Part shown: positions 22,991 to 30,865 of the stretch, in pieces
How the letters are laid out: every line of letters starts with the position of its first letter
How positions within the stretch are numbered: the first letter of the stretch is position 1
NCBI GenBank assembly: GCA_949744905.1
Contig: CATKCE010000047.1
Span: 1-39,523 of the forward strand
Direction of reading: 5' to 3'
Length of the DNA: 39,523 bases
Source: an uncultured bacterium
GTDB lineage: Bacteria > Bacillota > Clostridia > Christensenellales > Pumilibacteraceae
The notes under the pieces: model-generated
Seen by the model: only the letters and a program-made list of their open reading frames with translations
Database searches by the model: none
What the model was told of the DNA's origin: nothing
Translations under genes and position numbers: made by a program

Positions 22991-23191
22991 TTAGTTGCGG
23001 GCGGAAGCACCCTTGGCTTTTGCCGACGCGCCGCTGCCGGATTTACGCGAGCAGCATTTCTGAGCGGACTTGTTCGATGCGGTTTTCGCCGACGAAGTCG
23101 TCTTGTTCTGCGTAGTCTTGCCCGTAGCCTGTTTGGTTGCGGTCTTGTTCTGCGCGCTCTTGCTTTGCGTCTTGTTTTGCGTAGTAGCCAT
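22991..23191 (-). CDS. Small lysine-rich low-complexity protein, unknown
   Basis: 66 residues made almost only of Lys, Thr, Ser, Ala, Gln, Asn and Gly. It has 12 Lys and 2 Arg and no Asp or Glu, so the net charge is about +14. QNKT occurs three times (5-8, 14-17, 28-31), and lysines recur every 4-6 residues from 7 to 50. A CC pair (46-47) is followed by a Ser/Gly/Ala tail. A clear AAGGAGA site and the shared terminator support a real gene. Composition resembles H1/Hc-type histone-like or nucleic-acid-binding tails, but no family is recognised. Confidence 0.7.
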   Translation of the reverse strand: MATTQNKTQSKSAQNKTATKQATGKTTQNKTTSSAKTASNKSAQKCCSRKSGSGASAKAKGASARN

Positions 23192-23207
23192 TTTTACATT
23201 TCTCCTT

Positions 23208-23228
23208 CCGTAACGGGTTGCGTTACGG
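23208..23228. promoter_or_regulatory. Inverted repeat in the leader of the lysine-rich gene
   Basis: CCGTAAC (23208-23214) and GTTACGG (23222-23228) form perfect 7-bp arms around 7 bases. They lie directly upstream of the AAGGAGA site of the 22991-23191 gene, so they could be an RNA hairpin or an operator. Confidence 0.45.
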
Positions 23229-23279
23229 TATTATTATTTCGCGGAGAAAAATAAAGTATACGCGGTATATGCGATTTTT

Positions 23280-24143
23280 TTATACAACTTTTTTTCTGTA
23301 CTCGTAGTATCCTTCCATGTTGTCGCGTTCGGATACGGTAAAGTCGTCCAGTCGTAGCGCGTCCAATATGAACATTGCCGCAAGAGCGCCGTATCCTATT
23401 ATCGCCGCGCGCGATGGAATAAGGCAGGGAAAACTCTCTTTCATGTTTTCGCCGGCAAAAAACCTGTCCGCGACTTTTTCGAGAAATTCGCGCGTCACCA
23501 CGCTTGCGTGCGTCTTTTGCGGGTCGTATTTGTCGGGGCAGTGCGCCATTGCGCCCAATGCCGTAGCCGAGCCTCCTATACCTGTCGCGCATAAGGCTTT
23601 CGGTATATCGTCCGGTATCGCGCGGGCTATCAGTTCCTCGGCTTTCGAGCGTATCCCGCGCGCTCCGTCGCGCAATCGCACGCAGCCGATCGGTCGGCTT
23701 TTTTTATAATTTATTTCGCCGTTTACGCCGCATACTATCTCGCAGCTCGCGCCGCCGATGTCGAATACCGCGACAGGGGAGCGCGCATCGAGAGATGCGC
23801 CGAGGAATCCTATTTCGGCTTCCGTGGCGCCGTCTATGACGTCTACCGCTATGCCGGTGCGTGAAAGCACGCCGTCGACGAATTCTTTGCCGTTGCGTGC
23901 CGAGCGTACCGCTTCGGTTGCGAAGACGAAAATTTCGTCCGCGCCGGCAAGTCTCGCTTTACGGCAAAACGCGTCTATCGCGTCTATCGTGCGCGCCATT
24001 GCGGCGGGGGCGAGCCCGCCCGAAAAAAACAGCCCGTCCGCAAGGACGGTGCCGTTTAATTCTTTATCCGCTATTACCGTTTCGGGAGTTATGAGCGCGT
24101 ATCTTACCGAATTGCTCCCAACGTCTATTACCGCGGTTTTCAT
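23280..24143 (-). CDS. Ppx/GppA-family phosphatase (exopolyphosphatase or pppGpp hydrolase)
   Basis: 287 residues from the ATG at 24143 (a TTG five codons earlier is not needed). Actin-like ATPase fold of Ppx/GppA: MKTAVIDVGSNSVRYALI is the first phosphate loop, VAVFDIGGASCEIV the second, with FATEAVRSARNG between. It is short, having only the catalytic half and lacking the C-terminal HD-like domain of full-length Ppx. It hydrolyses polyphosphate or pppGpp; which one cannot be decided. It starts one base after the divIC/ftsB stop, so it is cotranscribed with that gene. Confidence 0.88.
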   Translation of the reverse strand: MKTAVIDVGSNSVRYALITPETVIADKELNGTVLADGLFFSGGLAPAAMARTIDAIDAFCRKARLAGADEIFVFATEAVRSARNGKEFVDGVLSRTGIAVDVIDGATEAEIGFLGASLDARSPVAVFDIGGASCEIVCGVNGEINYKKSRPIGCVRLRDGARGIRSKAEELIARAIPDDIPKALCATGIGGSATALGAMAHCPDKYDPQKTHASVVTREFLEKVADRFFAGENMKESFPCLIPSRAAIIGYGALAAMFILDALRLDDFTVSERDNMEGYYEYRKKVV

Positions 24144-24144
24144 G

Positions 24145-24432
24145 TTATTTACCGACAAAAGTTATCTCGTCTTTACCTTTCATATTAAGGTACTCGCGGG
24201 CTATCATTTCGATATATTCGTCGCTTTTGTAATATTCGCGGTCGGACATTCCTTGCTCTATGCGTATGTTGAGTTCGGAGAGTTGACGCTCCAAATTCGC
24301 TTTACGCGCCGACGCCGAAGCAAGGCTCACAAGGCTCACTATAAGCGCGAGCACCATGAGGACCGCAAATATGACGCACGATATCACAACTATCGTTTTT
24401 ACTCTTTCGTCGTGCAATGTTTTTGACTGCAT
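24145..24432 (-). CDS. Septum formation initiator DivIC/FtsB family
   Basis: 95 residues: short cytoplasmic N-terminus, one membrane helix (about 13-37), then a coiled coil (KANLERQLSELNIRIEQG). The C-terminal motif DEYIEMIAREYLNMKGKDEI is typical of DivIC/FtsB. It belongs to the FtsL-FtsB-FtsQ-type division complex at the septum. CAGGAG precedes the ATG by about 10 bases. In many Clostridia this gene is next to yabP-yabQ; here it lies about 4 kb away on the same strand, with tex and the lysine-rich gene between. Confidence 0.88.
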   Translation of the reverse strand: MQSKTLHDERVKTIVVISCVIFAVLMVLALIVSLVSLASASARKANLERQLSELNIRIEQGMSDREYYKSDEYIEMIAREYLNMKGKDEITFVGK

Positions 24433-24468
24433 ATTTTTTAAGGCTCCTGTAAAATATTCGACCCGCTT

Positions 24469-24497
24469 ATTATACCACGACTGATTCGGTTTTGCAA
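24469..24497 (-). promoter_or_regulatory. Promoter of the divIC/ftsB-ppx operon
   Basis: On the minus strand: TTGCAA (24497-24492), 17 bp, TATAAT (24474-24469). The ATG at 24432 follows with a normal leader and ribosome site. Confidence 0.7.
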
Positions 24498-24546
24498 CTT
24501 TTTGACGGCTCCGTATAAGCGTTTGATCCGATAATGCTCCGCACGA

Positions 24547-24576
24547 TTGACAAACGCGTCCGCCGTGTTATATAAT
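24547..24576 (+). promoter_or_regulatory. fabV promoter
   Basis: TTGACA (24547-24552), 18 bp, TATAAT (24571-24576). A short GCCGC/GCGGC hairpin and AAGGAGA lie in the leader before the ATG at 24623. Confidence 0.75.
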
Positions 24577-24622
24577 CAAACTGTATTCAACAGCCGCGCG
24601 AGCGGCAATAAGGAGAGACAAT

Positions 24623-25786
24623 ATGGTCATCGAGCCCAAGGTAAGAGGATTTATTTGCACTACCGCGCACCCGGTGGGATGCGCCGAATCGGTCGGAGAA
24701 CAAATAGCGGTCGCGGAAAAATACCGCGGAAAGATAAACGCGGGCAAACGCGTGCTCGTTATAGGAGGAAGCACAGGTTACGGCCTCGCGTCGCGCATAG
24801 CCCTCGCATTCGGCGGAGGCGCGGCAACGCTTAACGTAATGTTCGAGCGTCCCGCGGCGGGAGTGCGCACGGCTACCGCCGGTTGGTACAATACCGCGGC
24901 TTTCGAGAACGCGGCGCGTGACGCCGGATTGTACGCAAAAAGCGTAAACGGCGACGCCTTCGATAAAGAAGTAAAAGCAAGAGTGATAGATATAATAAAG
25001 CGCGATCTTAAAACCGTGGACGCCGTTATTTACTCGTTGGCCGCTCCGCGCCGTACTATGCCGGACGGGACCGCGGTGAATTCGGTGCTCAAGACCGTGG
25101 GCGAAAATTTTACGAACAAGACGATAGATCTGCGTAACGGACAGGTGGGCGAGGTGACGATAGAGCCTGCGACCGATGCGGAGATCGACGCTACGATAAA
25201 GGTGATGGGCGGCGAAGACTGGGCGGAATGGATAGACGAACTTGCCGCGGCCGGCGTTTTGGAAAAAGGAGCGTTGACGCTCGCGTATTCCTACATAGGA
25301 CCGGAACTTACGTATCCCATATACACCAACGGTACGATCGGCATGGCGAAACGCGACCTGTATTACACGGCAAAAGCCATATCCGAAAAGTACGGAGCAA
25401 AAGCGCGCATCTCGGTAAACAAGGCGCTTGTCACCCAATCGAGCGCGGCGATACCGGTGGTGCCTTTATATATCTCTTTATTATATAAAGCTATGAAACA
25501 AATAGGCACGCATGAGGGCTGTATAGAACAGATGTGCCGTCTTTTTGCCGAAAAACTCGATGTTTTCGACGACGAAGGATATATCCGTATGGACGATCTC
25601 GAAATGGATCCCGCCGTGCAAAAGCAGGTAGAAAAAGCGTGGCGGGCGGTGACTACCGAAAACATTGCGGAGTACGCGGATATAGACGGATATTGGGAAG
25701 ACTTTTACCGCATGTTCGGCTTTAATCATAAGGGCGTCGATTATTCGGCGGACGTTAACGCCGAGGTCGCGATAGAGGAAGCGTAA
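24623..25786 (+). CDS. fabV: Trans-2-enoyl-CoA/ACP reductase FabV (Ter)
   Basis: 387 residues, near the ~400 typical of the family. Rossmann motif GGSTGYGLASRIALAFGGGA near 48-67. The catalytic Tyr-x8-Lys of FabV/Ter is YTNGTIGMAK, in the sequence GPELTYPIYTNGTIGMAK. It reduces the trans-2 double bond of enoyl-ACP (fatty acid synthesis) or enoyl-CoA (butyrate-type fermentation) with NADH. It stands alone between its own promoter and terminator, so the context does not decide between the two roles. Confidence 0.95.
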   Translation: MVIEPKVRGFICTTAHPVGCAESVGEQIAVAEKYRGKINAGKRVLVIGGSTGYGLASRIALAFGGGAATLNVMFERPAAGVRTATAGWYNTAAFENAARDAGLYAKSVNGDAFDKEVKARVIDIIKRDLKTVDAVIYSLAAPRRTMPDGTAVNSVLKTVGENFTNKTIDLRNGQVGEVTIEPATDAEIDATIKVMGGEDWAEWIDELAAAGVLEKGALTLAYSYIGPELTYPIYTNGTIGMAKRDLYYTAKAISEKYGAKARISVNKALVTQSSAAIPVVPLYISLLYKAMKQIGTHEGCIEQMCRLFAEKLDVFDDEGYIRMDDLEMDPAVQKQVEKAWRAVTTENIAEYADIDGYWEDFYRMFGFNHKGVDYSADVNAEVAIEEA

Positions 25787-25822
25787 CGTTTCTAAGTTTT
25801 GCGGAGTTTTGACTATGTAAAA

Positions 25823-25858
25823 GGGATACCGTTTACTTGCGGTATCCCGTATTTTTTT
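25823..25858. terminator. Terminator between fabV and the folate-type S component
   Basis: A perfect 9-bp stem GGGATACCG (25823-25831) / CGGTATCCC (25840-25848) is followed by GTATTTTTTTG on the plus strand. A four-base T-run on the opposite side allows weaker minus-strand use. Confidence 0.8.
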
Positions 25859-25861
25859 GTA

Positions 25862-26443
25862 TCAGTCCATAAGTTGCAGTTTGCGCATCAAAGGAAATAA
25901 GAACGCGGTGGCGGCGGCGTTTACTGCTACCACAAGCGTTTGCGGCAAGCGAAGCACCACATATCCGAAGAACGACGCTACCGTTTTTTCCGCCGCATAG
26001 TATACCGTCATGCCGAGCGCGTTTAGAAACAAAGTGCAGACCGGAATAACTATCAACGTGCCTATAAGCAGTTTGATCCGCGCGTCCAAACGGGGAATTT
26101 TGAACACCAATCCCATGATGAATCCAAAACCCACGCAAGCCAGCGACAGTATCGGGTTGGGGGCGAAACCTTGTATGATAGCGCCCAAAAAGTCGGTAAG
26201 CCCCGCTACCACCGCGCCGCCCAAAGGACCCATTGCTATCGCCGAGAGTATCCACGGGATATACGCGAGCGAAAGCGTAAATGTGGGAGTCTTGAAAATG
26301 CCGCCGGCGATTTTGAGGATCAGCGATGCGGCTACGAGCGTTGCGAGATAAGTTATCCGCTTAGTCGTGCCTAGTTTCTTCTTGCGTTTGCCGATGTTTG
26401 CTTCCGTGTTTACGGTTGCAATTTCCTGTGAACTTTTGTTCAT
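25862..26443 (-). CDS. ECF transporter S component, folate family
   Basis: 193 residues from the ATG at 26443, with AGGAGG nine bases before it. A basic cytoplasmic N-terminus is followed by about six membrane segments (LATLVAASLILKIAGGIFK, YIPWILSAIAMGPLGGAVV and others). The sequence FTLSLAYIPWILSAIAMGPLGGA with GLTDFLGAIIQG fits the FolT-type substrate-binding subunit of energy-coupling factor transporters. It would bind folate or a related vitamin and use a shared ATPase/EcfT module encoded elsewhere. The flippase gene 44 bases upstream may share its transcript. Confidence 0.82.
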   Translation of the reverse strand: MNKSSQEIATVNTEANIGKRKKKLGTTKRITYLATLVAASLILKIAGGIFKTPTFTLSLAYIPWILSAIAMGPLGGAVVAGLTDFLGAIIQGFAPNPILSLACVGFGFIMGLVFKIPRLDARIKLLIGTLIVIPVCTLFLNALGMTVYYAAEKTVASFFGYVVLRLPQTLVVAVNAAATAFLFPLMRKLQLMD

Positions 26444-26487
26444 GTCGGGCAACCTCCTATTAAGTTGTTACACAAAGTATAAAGTAC

Positions 26488-28014
26488 TTATGCGGTTTTG
26501 GCAACCGATTTGAGGGGTTTTTTCGGGTTTTTTTTGCGGCGTATTATTCCGATATCTATTATACCGAACACGAGAGATAATACGAACATGAATATACAGC
26601 CTATTACGGCGCTCACCGATATTGACAATAAAAGAGGCATATAGCTCATGAGCGAAAACACCGTTTTTGTGAGAAATGCGGCGGGGAGCACTAATAGAGC
26701 GGAAACTATAAGAGGAGAGACGAACGACAGTTTTATGCCGGTGCGCTTTTTAATGCAGATTATATCCAATATGCTTGATACCGTGAGGCTTGCTCCGAGT
26801 CCCGCCGACAGGATATCTATCGAAAAGTTACGGCAAAACGCCGCGAGTATCGAGAACAATATCGCCGAGCCTATCATGTAATTTATAAAACCGCGCTTTT
26901 CGAGATCTAAAGAATTGAGCATGCTGGACGCAATGTTTTCAACGCTTACGGGTATAAGGAGCCATGCCGAACGCGATAAAAAGCGCCCGGCGTCGGCGTT
27001 GTCGTATACGAATTGTCCTATCGGTTTGCCGAGCGCCCAAAACGCAGGCACGAACAACGCCGCCACTACCACCGAAAACTTTAACGCGGTCTCTATCTGG
27101 CGGCGGGTGGATTCGACGTTTCCCGAAGAGTACGCCGAACTCAGCGTGGGTATCATAACGTATGCGAGCGAGCCTACGACCGTTATGGGTATGTACAAAA
27201 GCGGCATAGCCATGCCTATGCTGGAACCGAAGATATACATGGCTCGCTCGTTGGTGTGCCCCATACCGACAAGTATCATTGGCACGACTATCGCTACCAC
27301 GGAGTTTACTATGCTGTTGGACGCCCGCACGAAAGTGATGGGAGCGGAGGATGTCACAAGCGGAATGATGTGACCTTTGGGCGACGCCATTTTGCCTTTA
27401 TTGGCAAAGTAGCAGGCTATACAGCACACAGCCGTTACAGCGCACGATGCGCTGAGCGATACGGCGGTGGCTTTAAGGCGGTTTACGCCTATCAAAAACA
27501 GCATCACGGTAAGAAGTATGCGCGACGCCTGTTCTATCACTTCGATAACGCTCATCGTCGTATACTTTTGTTTGCCCCATAGGTTGCCTCTGAACGCGGC
27601 GTATATTCCCGAAAACAGCACTCCGGGCAACATGAACAGCAGCACAGTCATGCTCTCGGGGCTTGCCATGAGTTTTCCTATCGGGGTTTTTAGCGCTACC
27701 GTAACGCCGCATACCGCCGCGGCGCAGGCTATTCCCACTATGAGCGCAGCCGATGCGGTGCCGTGCGACGCCCGTTTATTGCCGGCAAGTTCGTATTTTG
27801 CCGTAAGTTTGGATACGATGAGCGGTATCCCGCTTGTTGTTACGGTAAGCAGTAAAAAGAAAATGCTCAGCGCCACCTGGTACACGCCCATGCTCACCGC
27901 GCCCAGCTCTCGCGAAAGATATATTTTAAACAAAAAGCCGAGCACTCGGTCGATCACGGTAAAAAAAGTGACCGACAGCACGGCTTTAAGCAAATAGTTC
28001 GATGCGTTTTTCAC
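26488..28014 (-). CDS. MATE/MVF-superfamily lipid flippase (SpoVB/polysaccharide transporter type)
   Basis: 508 residues, about 14 membrane segments, without the large insertion seen in the 9463-11019 paralogue. N-terminus FFTVIDRVLGFLFKIYLSRE then LGAVSMGVYQVALSIFFLLL is typical. It probably flips a lipid-linked envelope precursor. The start is GTG at 28014 with GAGGTGA five bases before. The 28021-28108 gap to the divergent lipoprotein gene contains AT-rich sequence but no convincing minus-strand promoter. Confidence 0.88.
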   Translation of the reverse strand: MKNASNYLLKAVLSVTFFTVIDRVLGFLFKIYLSRELGAVSMGVYQVALSIFFLLLTVTTSGIPLIVSKLTAKYELAGNKRASHGTASAALIVGIACAAAVCGVTVALKTPIGKLMASPESMTVLLFMLPGVLFSGIYAAFRGNLWGKQKYTTMSVIEVIEQASRILLTVMLFLIGVNRLKATAVSLSASCAVTAVCCIACYFANKGKMASPKGHIIPLVTSSAPITFVRASNSIVNSVVAIVVPMILVGMGHTNERAMYIFGSSIGMAMPLLYIPITVVGSLAYVMIPTLSSAYSSGNVESTRRQIETALKFSVVVAALFVPAFWALGKPIGQFVYDNADAGRFLSRSAWLLIPVSVENIASSMLNSLDLEKRGFINYMIGSAILFSILAAFCRNFSIDILSAGLGASLTVSSILDIICIKKRTGIKLSFVSPLIVSALLVLPAAFLTKTVFSLMSYMPLLLSISVSAVIGCIFMFVLSLVFGIIDIGIIRRKKNPKKPLKSVAKTA

Positions 28015-28108
28015 GTTGTCACCTCTCAGTACGTATATATATTAACTGCGGCTTATGCGTATGCCGACATGTTTTTTTGCAAGGCAATAAAGATTTTTAC
28101 TAAAAAAG

Positions 28109-28137
28109 TTGAAAATGCCGCGCAAGTATGGTATAAT
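28109..28137 (+). promoter_or_regulatory. Promoter of the transglutaminase-like lipoprotein gene
   Basis: TTGAAA (28109-28114), 17 bp, TATAAT (28132-28137), then 11 bases to the ATG at 28149. The leader would be about 4-5 bases with no ribosome site. Confidence 0.7.
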
Positions 28138-28148
28138 AATATTATTGT

Positions 28149-30800
28149 ATGAGGATAAGAATACGTAAAATATCGGCGGCGTTGCTGTCGTTTATAGTTG
28201 CGCTTGCATTTTGCGGGTTTGCGGGTTGTTCGTGGCTGTTCGACGTCGGCGTCGAATCGGTTTCTTTTGTCATAGACGGAAAAACCGTTTCGTCCGCGGA
28301 GATGAAACTCGGCGAAAGATTGGATCTTAGCCGTATAGTCAACGTGTTGCCGCTCAATGCTTCCGACCGCGGTTTTACCGTGGAGAGTTCCGACGAGTCC
28401 GTCGTTGCGATAGAAAAAAAGAGCACAAGTTCGGTGACGCGCGTTTACGCGGTAGCCGCGGGAGTGGGAAATTCGGTTGTCACCGTGACTGCTTCCGACA
28501 AAAAGCATAAAGCGTCTTTGAACGTTACGGTAGGGTACGCTTTGCCTGATTCGGTTGAGATAAGCGTTTGCGGCGACGTTTTGCTTATTCGTGACACTGT
28601 TGTGATATCGTCCGGCGAAATATCGACTGTGGTGATGACGGCGCGCGCAGGAGAGAACGCCGATCCCGATACCGTTGTCGTGTGGAGCGTGGACGGCGTA
28701 CGAGACAAAGAGACGAAGTGCGGAGAAGATTACGCTTTCACGCCTACGGGCATAGGGCATTACGGGATCTCCGCGGCTGTGTCGGGCGGAGATGGCAAAA
28801 CGTATTACGACACGTTGTCGGTAAACGTTTACGACGACGTCGCCGGCGCTAAGATCGGATATACGGGAAAACTCGAGCAGGAGTATTCGTCGCTTACTCG
28901 CGTGGTGTTTGATATGGCTTACGACGCGTTGCCGGAGGGCAATCCCGAGCCTATAGCCGAATGGTATGTAAACGGCGCGGTAAACGGTTACGGCGAGTCG
29001 TTTTCGTTTTTGCCGTCCGCGCCTGGCGTGTACGAGGTCGAGGGCAGGTTGAACGGCGTGCCGGTTGGCAAAGAAACGCTTAAAGTGAGCGGCACGGTCT
29101 ACGTTGACAACGTCACCGTTGATTTCGATAACTGTTACCCCAAAGTTATGATACGGTGGGATCCCGCTCCAATGGCTGCAGGGTACAAAATTTCGGTGGT
29201 GGACAACGCCACGGGAAGGGAAGTCAGCGAGGATATTTCCACCGACAATATAGCGATACGCGATAAATTTACGGAATCGGGATTTGACGCGTCCGATTAT
29301 CTTTCCGACAAACTTTTTACCGATACTTATACGGTAAAGGTCAAAACTCTGGCGTCGTCCGACGGCGTTCTCGACGAATCGCCGTGGTCGCGGCCGTATT
29401 CCACAAGCTTAGTCCCCGTAAAAGCGAAACCGTATCTTGCGGACAAATTTTACGACGGAGCGCGCAATGCGTACATCACCGGGTTCGACGAGTTTTACGA
29501 GTGGTTCGAGTACGCTATGCTTTGGCGTCCGTCCGGTTTGTCGAGCGGCGTAAAATTGTATCTCGACTATGCGTTTACGTCGGCGAGCGACGAGATAGAA
29601 GCCGCAATGAACGCCCAGCATTTTACGGGACAGTACAGTTATTCGGGACTGTCGTCGCGTTTCGACCGCAAAGAATGTACTTTCAGGATAATATTCGAGA
29701 CCGACGGAAATCCGTCGACGCGCACTTCGGGAACGCACAGCGGAGAGTCGTGGAACGCGTTGCGTCCGCATGTGAATTACGACGAGAGCAAAGCCCGTCC
29801 GGCTAAATACGTTTTTCCCATAGATCGTAAAACTCCGGTTACGGTGGAAACCGGCGAGCAGTTGTATTATATGGCTCAACGCGGTTACAATCCCGTGCCA
29901 GCGGCAGGCTCTGTCGCCGAGAGGCTCAATAACTACGCCCGCCGAACGCTCAGGTATATAATAACCGACGATATGACCGATGCGGAAAAGCTCCACGCAA
30001 TATACGACTGGATAATGTGGCGCGTCAAATACGACCACGAAGTGTTGGATATAACCGATATCGCGTCGGCGGTGCGTTACGAGTCGTATTATCTTGAGAG
30101 CGTGTTGTCCGACGGAAACAATTACGGCGTGTGCGACGCCATGAGCAAGGCGTTCGCGCTGATGAGCAGTATAGAGGGATTCGAGTGCATGCGCGTGACG
30201 GGAGTCGCGGGCGTGGGTACGAATAAGGGCGGACACGCCTGGAACAAGGTAAAGCTGGACGGAAAGTGGTATATCGTGGACTGCACCTGGGGGGACGCCA
30301 GCGTCCAGATAATGGCCGGCGGCTCTTACCGTGAATCCGCCGGACACGCGTATTTTCTTGTTACCGACGGTAATGTGGCCGACACGCACAGGGAGGACTA
30401 TAACCGCGATTTTCCCGCAACGGCGTCGGAGCGTTATCCATGGTATGAAAACGGCATAGACTACGGCGGCGAAAAACTCGACGTGTATCTCGACGGCGAG
30501 ATGACTTCCGCGCAGTTCGGCGCAGAGATCGACAAACTTACCGAGTCCATGATTATCACCAAGTCCGCGGCCGAAAGGATATACCGCGTGGGATTCGACA
30601 ACGTCAACCGTACGGCCACGGTGTATTACGCGTTCGAGATCGTATCGTCGTCGCGTTGGGGCAAAGCTCCGGCTTCCGTATTGCGCACCGAGATAGACAG
30701 GAGTCACCGCAAACGCGGTCTGGCGGCTGGTACGGATTATTACGTAAGCGTAAGCAGTTTGGACGGTTTGGTGTACACGCAGATATATTATAAATTGTAA
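28149..30800 (+). CDS. Large lipoprotein with Ig-like repeats and a transglutaminase-like domain
   Basis: 883 residues. Signal peptide with lipobox GFAGC, so Cys27 should be lipidated by Lgt (encoded at 35237). Residues ~30-130 look like a bacterial Ig-like (Big2) domain, followed by further beta-rich modules to about 420. The C-terminal third has a transglutaminase/protease-like core with Cys662 (YGVCDAMSKAFA), His696 (GGHAWNKVKL) and Asp711 (WYIVDCTWGD). This is the triad of bacterial cell-surface members that cleave or crosslink proteins. It is exported and membrane-anchored, with its substrate unknown. The ATG follows the -10 box by only 11 bases. Confidence 0.85.
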   Translation: MRIRIRKISAALLSFIVALAFCGFAGCSWLFDVGVESVSFVIDGKTVSSAEMKLGERLDLSRIVNVLPLNASDRGFTVESSDESVVAIEKKSTSSVTRVYAVAAGVGNSVVTVTASDKKHKASLNVTVGYALPDSVEISVCGDVLLIRDTVVISSGEISTVVMTARAGENADPDTVVVWSVDGVRDKETKCGEDYAFTPTGIGHYGISAAVSGGDGKTYYDTLSVNVYDDVAGAKIGYTGKLEQEYSSLTRVVFDMAYDALPEGNPEPIAEWYVNGAVNGYGESFSFLPSAPGVYEVEGRLNGVPVGKETLKVSGTVYVDNVTVDFDNCYPKVMIRWDPAPMAAGYKISVVDNATGREVSEDISTDNIAIRDKFTESGFDASDYLSDKLFTDTYTVKVKTLASSDGVLDESPWSRPYSTSLVPVKAKPYLADKFYDGARNAYITGFDEFYEWFEYAMLWRPSGLSSGVKLYLDYAFTSASDEIEAAMNAQHFTGQYSYSGLSSRFDRKECTFRIIFETDGNPSTRTSGTHSGESWNALRPHVNYDESKARPAKYVFPIDRKTPVTVETGEQLYYMAQRGYNPVPAAGSVAERLNNYARRTLRYIITDDMTDAEKLHAIYDWIMWRVKYDHEVLDITDIASAVRYESYYLESVLSDGNNYGVCDAMSKAFALMSSIEGFECMRVTGVAGVGTNKGGHAWNKVKLDGKWYIVDCTWGDASVQIMAGGSYRESAGHAYFLVTDGNVADTHREDYNRDFPATASERYPWYENGIDYGGEKLDVYLDGEMTSAQFGAEIDKLTESMIITKSAAERIYRVGFDNVNRTATVYYAFEIVSSSRWGKAPASVLRTEIDRSHRKRGLAAGTDYYVSVSSLDGLVYTQIYYKL

Positions 30801-30830
30801 TACTTGTCACACTAATTTGCGGCGATTTGA

Positions 30831-30859
30831 TTGCCAAATTTTTCAAGGCTTGGTATAAT
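30831..30859 (+). promoter_or_regulatory. cca promoter, leaderless geometry
   Basis: TTGCCA (30831-30836), 17 bp, TATAAT (30854-30859), 6 bases, ATG (30866). Confidence 0.7.
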
Positions 30860-30865
30860 ACCGAT

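Noticed and set aside
26444..26487. Folate-type riboswitch before the ECF S component
   Set aside because: The gap to the upstream gene is 44 bases, too short for a THF riboswitch.
29409..30707. 432-codon open frame on the minus strand
   Set aside because: Antisense to the lipoprotein gene that carries the Cys-His-Asp triad.
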